Assembly: GCA_903858915.1 (NCBI GenBank) | Contig: CAIOKL010000146.1 | Coordinates: 1-8,167, forward strand | DNA length: 8,167 nucleotides | Source of the DNA: an uncultured Alphaproteobacteria bacterium | GTDB taxonomy: Bacteria > Pseudomonadota > Alphaproteobacteria > Rickettsiales > UBA1997 | Direction of reading: 5' to 3' | In this document: positions 1 to 5,922 of the stretch, one piece after another | How positions within the stretch are numbered: position 1 is the first letter of the stretch | Layout: each line of letters opens with the position of its first letter | Translations under genes and position numbers: made by a program | Notes under the pieces: model-generated | What the model was told of the DNA's origin: nothing | What the model saw: only the letters and a program-made list of their open reading frames with translations | Database searches by the model: none

Positions 1-305
1 ATGGCTAACTCCATAGTTAATACATTATTGAAGTTACAAAATTACGCCATTTTTGTGGCCTATGCAAGGGCTAAATTTGCCCAAAAAACCACGTCAAATG
101 GGCTTTAGATCATTATCATCAAAGAAAGGGAAGTGTAAAAATTATTTTAACAGAAGGCAAAATTATTGATTTTATGTAGAGTAATAAAATTCGTTTTTAT
201 TTTGATAAAAATCAAATTCTAATTAAAAAATTTCAGATTCAAGCATTGCCAGCATTGGTTGAGCAACAAGAAAAAATGTTAAAAATCATGGAGGTTGTTT
301 TGTGA
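1..305 (+). pseudogene. traW: Degenerate 3' part of traW (F-type pilus assembly protein TraW)
   Basis: TraW is a periplasmic protein needed for F-pilus assembly, acting with TraU and TrbC, and its gene normally sits just before traU as here. In the third frame, from about 84 to 305, the translation has TraW C-terminal features: HVKWAL, then VKIILTEG, then IRFYFDKNQILIKKFQIQ, then ALPALVEQQ. These match the family pattern of a VYFDQ-G-LT-FGI-VPA block. That frame is interrupted by TAG at 177-179, between FM and SNKIRF, consistent with one base change in a Lys or Gln codon. Upstream of about 84 the same frame has stops at 72-74, 18-20 and 6-8. Frame 1 is open over 1-108 and reads VNTLLKLQNYAIF, which resembles the segment that normally precedes. 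The two frames could be joined by loss of one A in the A-run at 83-88, but the spacing in this part is not canonical, so further indels are possible. The remnant ends in TGA at 303-305, overlapping the traU start by 4 bases. The left end is cut by the window. Sequencing error is the main alternative. Confidence 0.72.
290..294 (+). promoter_or_regulatory. Ribosome binding site of traU (GGAGG)
   Basis: A full GGAGG lies 7 bases before the GTG at 302. It decides the traU start: GTG at 302 is followed directly by a signal peptide, and no ATG is better placed. The site lies inside the decayed traW, so traU translation does not have to depend on ribosomes finishing traW. Confidence 0.75.
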
Positions 306-1300
306 AAAAAATAATTTTTTCCATAATTTTTATTTTAATCATTAATAATGCTAATGCCAAACAATGCACGGGTAGAATCGTCAATCCCATAACAGATGTT
401 TGTTGGTCATGTATATTGCCAATATCGATTGGAGCTAGTCCTGTAGTTCCCGGAAAAACTGCCGATACTTTTAATTTTCCTTCACCGCTTTGCGTATGTC
501 CTGCTCCGCCTCCAATTTTTGTTAGACCCGGAATTGCTATTGGTTATTGGGAACCAATTAGAATGGTTGATGTAACTAAAGAACCGTTTTGTTTTGTAGG
601 AATTGGTGGCAAGAAAATTGATCCAGGAATTTCAATTGGATCGGCGGGAGATCCTGAAATTGGCACGGGAAATCAAGAAGATCCCGCAACTTGGAATGTG
701 CATTGGTATATTTATCCAATTTTAAATTTGCTTGGAATTTTGTTTGATGGAATATGCGCAGAATTAACTCAAAGTTTTGATGTGGCTTATATTACCGAAA
801 TAGATCCTCTATGGCTTGATGATGAATTATCATTTTTAATCAATCCCGAAGCAATTTTATTTGGCAATATTATTGCTCAAGGCGCTTGTGTTGCCGATTG
901 CTTATCAGCTTCATTTTGGTTGCCTCTAGATCCGTTATTTTGGTGTTCGGGTTGTCAGGGAGGAATGTATCCGGCAAACGGCAAAGTGCTTACTCATAAT
1001 ACTTCAATTCAATCTTCATCTTTAGTGGTTTCAAGAATGCTTTATAAATTGCATCGTGAAGTGATGTTGCCAATCACTTCTGGTCCTGAAGCGATATGCC
1101 AAGCCATTCCATCGCCGATGATAAAAAAATCACAATATCGCACGCAACTCACTGTTCCCGTGCCAACTATCGATCCTTTTATGGGTTGCAATCCTCTTGG
1201 AAAATCAACATTTTTTTGGGAATCAATGAGGGAAATTCCTGTGAGTGGCGAAGATTTTAATTATTTAATTTGGAGGAAAAGAAACTGCTGTGCATTATAG
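302..1300 (+). CDS. traU: F-type conjugative pilus assembly protein TraU
   Basis: TraU is a periplasmic protein of the F-type type IV secretion system, required for DNA transfer and contributing to pilus assembly with TraW and TrbC. The 332-residue product has the usual family length (about 330). A signal peptide spans residues 1-19 (MKK, hydrophobic Ile/Phe core, likely cut after ANA). The mature protein starts with the family block GRIVNPITDVCWSC. It is followed by PLCVCPAPPP, a GYWEP-RMVDVT segment, an FDVAYITEIDPLWLDDEL segment, an FWCSGCQGGMYP segment and the typical WRKRNCC end. I count 15 cysteines after the signal peptide, so extensive disulfide bonding is expected. The start is GTG at 302 with a strong Shine-Dalgarno. 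It overlaps the traW stop by 4 bases, and trbC starts 11 bases before its end. The gene looks complete despite the broken upstream neighbour. Confidence 0.96.
   Translation: MKKIIFSIIFILIINNANAKQCTGRIVNPITDVCWSCILPISIGASPVVPGKTADTFNFPSPLCVCPAPPPIFVRPGIAIGYWEPIRMVDVTKEPFCFVGIGGKKIDPGISIGSAGDPEIGTGNQEDPATWNVHWYIYPILNLLGILFDGICAELTQSFDVAYITEIDPLWLDDELSFLINPEAILFGNIIAQGACVADCLSASFWLPLDPLFWCSGCQGGMYPANGKVLTHNTSIQSSSLVVSRMLYKLHREVMLPITSGPEAICQAIPSPMIKKSQYRTQLTVPVPTIDPFMGCNPLGKSTFFWESMREIPVSGEDFNYLIWRKRNCCAL
1272..1276 (+). promoter_or_regulatory. Ribosome binding site of trbC (GGAGG, long spacing)
   Basis: GGAGG lies 13 bases before the GTG at 1290, longer than the usual 5 to 9. No ATG is available closer in the trbC frame, and the residues after GTG give a good signal peptide, so the start stands. 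Translation is probably helped by coupling to traU, whose stop lies within the trbC start region. Confidence 0.5.
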
Positions 1301-2099
1301 AAAATCATTAAACAAATTATCATTTTTACTAATCATTATTTTATTTTTAAATGAAGATTTATTAGCAAATAATAAAATTGAAAATATCGATTTTGAAGCT
1401 AATCAATTGATTGATTTTGTTGAGAATAAAAAAGAGCAAGAAATCAAGAATCATCAAGCGGAAGTAGACGATATTATTAAAAAAACTGCCGAAATAAAAA
1501 CCCAAAATAATTATAAAAAATCGATCGATTGGTTAGCTAAAAATAATGAAAAATTATTTTCGCAACAAACTAAAAAATTGCCAAAAATTGATTATGATAT
1601 TGATGATAATCATAGAAAAAATGACGCAATTGCGCAATTGCTTCACAATTATCGATTTAAATCCGATGAAATAAAAAAAACCTCCATAAGTCATTATCCA
1701 TTGATGATTTTTGTTTCAGCATCCATTCCCAAAGAAAGTTTAAAAGACTTGATGTATCAAGCTAAAAAAGCCGGTGCAGTTTTGGTTTTTAACGGCTTAA
1801 TTGGCAATCTTAAAAATACCCAAGAATTTTTAAGTAATATTTCCAAAGATGATTTATCGGCAATAATTGATCCTCGATTATTTGAATTATTTCAAATAAA
1901 AATCGTGCCAACTTTTGTAATTTTAAATGATGTTTTACAAGATTGTGAAAAAAATAATTGTCAATTAAGCCCTTTACATGATCGCATTGCGGGCAATATT
2001 ACCTTGCAATATGCCTTAGAACAATTTGCCCAAGATGCCAAAGAAAATAGTTTAGTTTTTGAGTTTTTAAAGAAAATTAAAGGAGATAACGAATTATGA
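1290..2099 (+). CDS. trbC: F-type (type-W) conjugative pilus assembly protein TrbC
   Basis: TrbC is a periplasmic pilus-assembly protein that acts with TraW and TraU in F-type systems. The 269-residue product has a signal peptide at about residues 1-26 (MHYRKSLNK, then an Ile/Leu-rich core, likely cut after LLA). A lysine-, asparagine- and glutamate-rich region of about 100 residues follows, which looks helical and poorly conserved. The family domain occupies about residues 135-250: MIFVSASIPKESLKDLMYQA, a following AGAVLVFNGL segment, and IDPRLFELFQIKIVPTFVI. This has the thioredoxin-like arrangement seen in the family, but without a CXXC active site; the DCEKNNC stretch is CX4C and lies after the VPT strand. 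It is somewhat longer than F TrbC (about 212), the extra length being in the N-terminal helical part. The GTG start overlaps traU by 11 bases, and the stop TGA overlaps the traN ATG by 4. Confidence 0.93.
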   Translation: MHYRKSLNKLSFLLIIILFLNEDLLANNKIENIDFEANQLIDFVENKKEQEIKNHQAEVDDIIKKTAEIKTQNNYKKSIDWLAKNNEKLFSQQTKKLPKIDYDIDDNHRKNDAIAQLLHNYRFKSDEIKKTSISHYPLMIFVSASIPKESLKDLMYQAKKAGAVLVFNGLIGNLKNTQEFLSNISKDDLSAIIDPRLFELFQIKIVPTFVILNDVLQDCEKNNCQLSPLHDRIAGNITLQYALEQFAQDAKENSLVFEFLKKIKGDNEL

Positions 2100-3727
2100 A
2101 GAAATCTCTATTAATTATTTTTTTATTATTAACAAAATTAGCTTTAGCCAATAATTTAGAAGAGGTTAGAAAACAGGCTTTAGATTTTGGCTCATCATTC
2201 AAAGATTCCGCCAATCAAACTATAAATGAATCCAATAAAGTTAACACTCCGGGCTATGTTAGTGATAATCCTAAAGAGACAAAATATTATGCTGATCCAC
2301 AAATGCAAAATGATGCGGAAATTCAAGTAAATAATTCGCCACAAGGCAAATTATTGAGTGAAGATTTGAGCAAAAGACCGCAAATTAATTTGAGTTTAAA
2401 TGATGAATTTTTAAATAAATCGCAAGCAATTCAAGATAATCCCGATGATGTTGTAGCAATGCTTACGGGCAATTATCAAGAATGTAAACCGCTAGAAACA
2501 AAACGAGTTATTAATCACATTAAAACTTGTGATGAATATGAAGAAACCGATTGCGTTGATGGCAAAAAATTAGTGCAAATATCTGGCAATCAAACGAGTT
2601 GGAATTTTCCTTATATGATTGTCGATATTTCAAGAAAGGGAGGCGGATCTTGTTCAAAATATTATTCTCAAACCTTAATTAATATTGTTGATATAAATAA
2701 AATTAAAGATTTTGTATTACAATATGTAAGATGGGACGATATTATTCAAATCAAAATTAATGATGTTATAATTTATAGATATGGCAATATCAAAGCTAGT
2801 TTTTGTGAATATGCCACTGATTTTCAAACATCGCCAAATATCAATTTAAAACCATATTTAAAAAATGGCGAAAATAAAATTGAGTTAGCTCTTGGAGTCT
2901 CTGGAATGGGCAACGCCACCGCAAAATATTATCTTAATTATGAAAATCAAAAAATATGTCAAACCGTAAGCACTTGTAAAAATATTCCGCAAAATTGTAA
3001 TTTACAATTTTCAAAATGCTTAAATAGCAATAGCGAAAATATCTGCAATTATCGTCAATTTAGTTATTTATGTTCAACCACAATTATTAATTCATCAACC
3101 CAAGTTGATTGCGGGTCAAATATTTATTGTGCTAATAATCAATGTGAAAAAGTTAAAGATGAATCTAGCCAAGATTTCGCAACCTCGATTGCCTATTTAT
3201 CTGCAATCAATGAAAGCGCCAAAGATAATAATAAAGAGCAAAATTTAAAAATATTTTCTGGCAATGCTAAAAATTGTTCTAAGGATACTTTAAGTTACAA
3301 TAATTGTTGTCGTGATGATGGTTGGGGTCAAAATGCAATGGGCGCTTCTTGCTCAAGTGAAGAGAAGGAATTGATGGCAATGCAAGAGAAAAAATTATGC
3401 CATTTCGTAGGTTCATTTTGTTCAAAAAAAATGGCTGTTTTGGGCAAATGTATGGAAAATAAAAAAGCCTATTGTTGTTTTAATTCCAAGATTTCTCGAA
3501 TCATAATGCAACAAGGAAAGAATCAATTAGGTAAAGAATGGGGTAGTCCGCAAGCCCCTGATTGCGTAGGTTTTAGTGCCGATGAATTAGCAAAATTACA
3601 ATTCAACAAAATGGATCTCAGTGAAATTGCAAGCGACATTGAATCCAAAGTAACAATTCCCGATAAAACTGCGATCGAAAGTAAAATTAAAAAAAAGATG
3701 GAGGGTTATGAAATTAAGCCTCATTAG
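2096..3727 (+). CDS. traN: Mating-pair stabilisation protein TraN
   Basis: TraN is a cysteine-rich outer-membrane protein of the donor that stabilises the contact with the recipient; in F-like plasmids its variable region recognises recipient surface proteins. The 543-residue product has a signal peptide at about 1-19 (MKKSLLIIFLLLTKLALA). A polar Asn/Gln-rich segment runs to about 125. A divergent middle region follows (about 128-290), then a cysteine-dense region (about 288-350). The strongly conserved C-terminal domain starts with NCCRDDGWG (C404, C405). It continues through KLCHFVGSFC, a GKC-KKAYCCFNSK segment, QGKNQLGKEWG and an FSADELAKLQF-KMDLSEI segment. I count 24 cysteines in all. 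The family assignment rests mainly on this C-terminal domain and on position. AGGAGA at 2081-2086 is a good Shine-Dalgarno for the ATG. The gene is shorter than F TraN (about 602) and overlaps traF by 20 bases. Confidence 0.95.
   Translation: MKKSLLIIFLLLTKLALANNLEEVRKQALDFGSSFKDSANQTINESNKVNTPGYVSDNPKETKYYADPQMQNDAEIQVNNSPQGKLLSEDLSKRPQINLSLNDEFLNKSQAIQDNPDDVVAMLTGNYQECKPLETKRVINHIKTCDEYEETDCVDGKKLVQISGNQTSWNFPYMIVDISRKGGGSCSKYYSQTLINIVDINKIKDFVLQYVRWDDIIQIKINDVIIYRYGNIKASFCEYATDFQTSPNINLKPYLKNGENKIELALGVSGMGNATAKYYLNYENQKICQTVSTCKNIPQNCNLQFSKCLNSNSENICNYRQFSYLCSTTIINSSTQVDCGSNIYCANNQCEKVKDESSQDFATSIAYLSAINESAKDNNKEQNLKIFSGNAKNCSKDTLSYNNCCRDDGWGQNAMGASCSSEEKELMAMQEKKLCHFVGSFCSKKMAVLGKCMENKKAYCCFNSKISRIIMQQGKNQLGKEWGSPQAPDCVGFSADELAKLQFNKMDLSEIASDIESKVTIPDKTAIESKIKKKMEGYEIKPH
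3700..3705 (+). promoter_or_regulatory. Ribosome binding site of traF (GGAGGG, short spacing)
   Basis: GGAGGG ends only 2 bases before the ATG at 3708, tighter than usual. The ATG is still the best start because it opens a clear signal peptide (MKLSLIS) and no other start fits. The site lies within the last codons of traN, so coupled translation is likely. Confidence 0.5.
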
Positions 3728-4484
3728 TATATTATTTATTTTTATTTTCAGCTTTGAATCAAGAGCCAAAGAGCTTGATATGTGTAATGAATATAATTTG
3801 GGTTGGCATTTTTATTGTAATAAAAATCTTGAAAAAGAGCAAAAAATTAATCCTCAAGATTCTAACTTAAATCAAGATGATTACGCTCAAAAATTAGCAC
3901 AAATTAAACAACAATTAGAAGAAAAAAAAGCCAAAGCGGTAATTTATCCCTCGGAAGAAAATATCAAGGATTACATGTCTTATCAACAAATGGTAATGGA
4001 TAAATCGAGTTTTTTTGCCGATCAATGGCGCAGAGTGATTTGGAAAACTCCCGCGTTAGATTATACTTTAAAAAGACCCGTCTCCAAAATTGCTAAAGAA
4101 TCATGGATTGATCAAAGAAATCAAGAAGTAAAAAAATCAATAAAAAATATTAACGAACGCTACGGAATCTTCTTCGTGTTTAATTCAAAATGTCCGCATT
4201 GTCATCGTTATTCCCCAATTCTAAAAAGTTTTCAAGAAAAATATAAAATTACTATAATGCCCGTTTCTCTTGATGGCGAAGGGTTAAAGGAGTGGCAAAA
4301 TATTTTGGTTAATAAAAATCATTTGAATGTCCTTGGAATAAATATCGAAGCAATTCCTGCCACTATTTTATTTGATAAAATTAATAAAAAAGTAATCCCT
4401 TTGGGTTTTGGCGTTCTCTCGCACTCTGAGTTGGAAGAAAGAATTTTTGCATCAACTAAATTGGAGATTGGCGATGATTTCTAA
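3708..4484 (+). CDS. traF: Conjugative pilus assembly protein TraF, thioredoxin-like with CPHC motif
   Basis: TraF is a periplasmic thioredoxin-fold protein required for F-type pilus assembly. The 258-residue product matches the family length (about 250). A signal peptide covers residues 1-20 (cut after SRA). Residues about 35-75 are charged and likely helical (QKLAQIKQQLEEKKAK). Then comes the family segment DYTLKRPVSKIAKESWIDQR. The thioredoxin-like domain occupies about 150-250, with IFFVFNSKCPHCHRYSP carrying C162-P-H-C165. It continues with PVSLDGEGLKEW and a conserved cis-proline loop IPAT (P217), a usual feature of an active oxidoreductase. TraF of plasmid F itself is described as lacking such a CXXC, so this copy may be catalytically active as a disulfide oxidase or isomerase for the Cys-rich neighbours TraU and TraN; that role is inference. 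It overlaps traN by 20 bases and traH by 11. Confidence 0.93.
   Translation: MKLSLISILFIFIFSFESRAKELDMCNEYNLGWHFYCNKNLEKEQKINPQDSNLNQDDYAQKLAQIKQQLEEKKAKAVIYPSEENIKDYMSYQQMVMDKSSFFADQWRRVIWKTPALDYTLKRPVSKIAKESWIDQRNQEVKKSIKNINERYGIFFVFNSKCPHCHRYSPILKSFQEKYKITIMPVSLDGEGLKEWQNILVNKNHLNVLGINIEAIPATILFDKINKKVIPLGFGVLSHSELEERIFASTKLEIGDDF
4463..4466 (+). promoter_or_regulatory. Ribosome binding site deciding the traH start (GGAG)
   Basis: GGAG (within TTGGAG) ends 7 bases before the ATG at 4474. It supports 4474 over the upstream in-frame ATG at 4408, which would prepend 22 charged residues to a signal peptide and overlap traF by 77 bases. Confidence 0.7.
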
Positions 4485-5913
4485 AATATCATTAAAAAAA
4501 TATAAAAATGTAAAATATGTTTTATGTTTAATATCAGTAATGTCATTTATAAATGTTAAAGATTTATTTGCTAAATCTGTTGGCGAGTCAATGGGTGATT
4601 TTTGGAATGATATTGGTGGCAGTTTTTCAAATTCAAGTGAAGCGGGAGGCTATCAATTACAAGGTGCTGGCTATTATACGGGAGGAAGTTTTACCGCTCG
4701 TTCAAAAGTTGTAAGTGTAAATCCCGTAAATATTACTCCGCCGGGAATCAGGGCAGGGTGCGGAGGAATCGACATTTACACTGGATCATTTAGCCATATT
4801 AATACCGATCAATTTATTGCGTTATTAAAAGCGATTCCAAGTAATGCTTTGGGTTTCGCTTTTCAATTGGCTTTAGAAACAATGTCGCCTTCAATCAAAG
4901 GAACGCTTGATCAATTGCAATCAATTATTGATAGAATAAATAATGTTAATCTAAATTCTTGCGATTTGGCTCAGGGATTGGTTGGCGGAGGTTTAGCAAT
5001 GGCCGGCAAAACCGAAGCATATTGTAAAACTACCGCTAATTCTCAAGGATGGGCAACTGATTATGCTCGCGCTTCTGCGGAGTGTAAAACTGGAGGCAAA
5101 TCAACCGATCATATTAAATCAGCAAATGATGTTCACGGCGATCAACGCCCCGTTGATATTAATATCGCTTGGGAAGTATTAAAAAAATCTCCATTGCTCA
5201 AAGATAATAATAATGAAATGGCGGAATTCGTTCAAGCTTTGACGGGAACGATAATTATTAAAACTCCACAAAATGAAAATTCGGGACCCGAAACTTCTTA
5301 TAAATCAAATATCATTGTTAAAAATGAAACTATAAAAGCAATTTTAGAAGGCGGACCAATCAACATTTTATCTTGTGATGATAAAGATAAATGTCTAAAT
5401 CCAAGTGAAAAAAATATTACCATTGCCGAGGATAAAGGTTTTAAGAAAAAAATTTCTAAAATCATGAGTGAGATGGTTATAAAGATCGCTTCGGGAGAAA
5501 AATTTGAATCAAAACATATTGATTTAGTTTCAAAAACTTCGGTGCCAATTCATAAAGCAATGATTGTTCGACAAGCTTATTTCGGCTCAACATCGGCGGC
5601 AAGCGGGATTAATCCAGAATATTATAGTTCGTTAGTTGCCATTGATATGCTTTACAATTACCTCGACGAGATATTGAAATCAGTGCAAGAGCAAGCCAAA
5701 CAAGTTAAAAATTTTGATCAAGAAAATATTGATAAATTTCAAAAGGGCGTTGAAAACGCTCGTAAAGAATTGGCGGAATATCGAATTGATAGCAAAGATT
5801 CATTTGAAAGAGGTTTAAAAATAATTGAAGAAACCCAAAAAATTCAATCGATGTTGGCCGCTAGAATGTCCAACAAAATGAAAATGAATTTATTATGGGC
5901 ATCAAAATTTTAA
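4474..5913 (+). CDS. traH: Conjugative pilus assembly protein TraH
   Basis: TraH is a periplasmic/outer-membrane-associated protein of the F-type machine, required for pilus assembly. From the chosen ATG the product is 479 residues, close to F TraH (about 458). A signal peptide with a Lys-rich start spans residues 1-33 (hydrophobic about 15-28, likely cut after LFA). The family core begins at C96 with CGGIDIYTGSFSHINTDQF and continues with LLKAIPSNALGFAFQLALE. NSCDLAQGL (C163) follows after a short helical stretch. Further cysteines occur in EAYCKT, SAECKT and SCDDKDKC. The C-terminus (about 385-470) is strongly helical and charged, with a probable coiled coil around YNYLDEILKSVQEQAKQV and ENARKELAEYR. 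The start at 4474 has a good Shine-Dalgarno and overlaps traF by 11 bases. The gene is complete, and its stop is in the same frame as traG. Confidence 0.95.
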   Translation: MISKISLKKYKNVKYVLCLISVMSFINVKDLFAKSVGESMGDFWNDIGGSFSNSSEAGGYQLQGAGYYTGGSFTARSKVVSVNPVNITPPGIRAGCGGIDIYTGSFSHINTDQFIALLKAIPSNALGFAFQLALETMSPSIKGTLDQLQSIIDRINNVNLNSCDLAQGLVGGGLAMAGKTEAYCKTTANSQGWATDYARASAECKTGGKSTDHIKSANDVHGDQRPVDINIAWEVLKKSPLLKDNNNEMAEFVQALTGTIIIKTPQNENSGPETSYKSNIIVKNETIKAILEGGPINILSCDDKDKCLNPSEKNITIAEDKGFKKKISKIMSEMVIKIASGEKFESKHIDLVSKTSVPIHKAMIVRQAYFGSTSAASGINPEYYSSLVAIDMLYNYLDEILKSVQEQAKQVKNFDQENIDKFQKGVENARKELAEYRIDSKDSFERGLKIIEETQKIQSMLAARMSNKMKMNLLWASKF

Positions 5914-5922
5914 TCAAAAATT

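Noticed and set aside
82..90. Programmed frameshift at the A-run in traW
   Set aside because: The bases do not form a proper tandem-slip heptamer in the incoming frame, six A's is short for transcriptional slippage, and the later TAG would still end the protein.
1..108. A separate small gene starting at the first ATG of the window
   Set aside because: It is only 35 codons, has no visible upstream context, and its translation resembles the TraW segment preceding the decayed C-terminus, so it is better read as part of the traW remnant.
1938..1970. DCEKNNC in TrbC as a redox active site
   Set aside because: Its spacing is CX4C, it lies after the VPT strand rather than at the start of a thioredoxin helix, and TrbC proteins are not known to need it.
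4408..4473. Upstream in-frame ATG giving a 501-residue TraH
   Set aside because: It would put 22 extra residues ahead of a clear signal peptide and overlap traF by 77 bases; ATG 4474 has a well-spaced GGAG.
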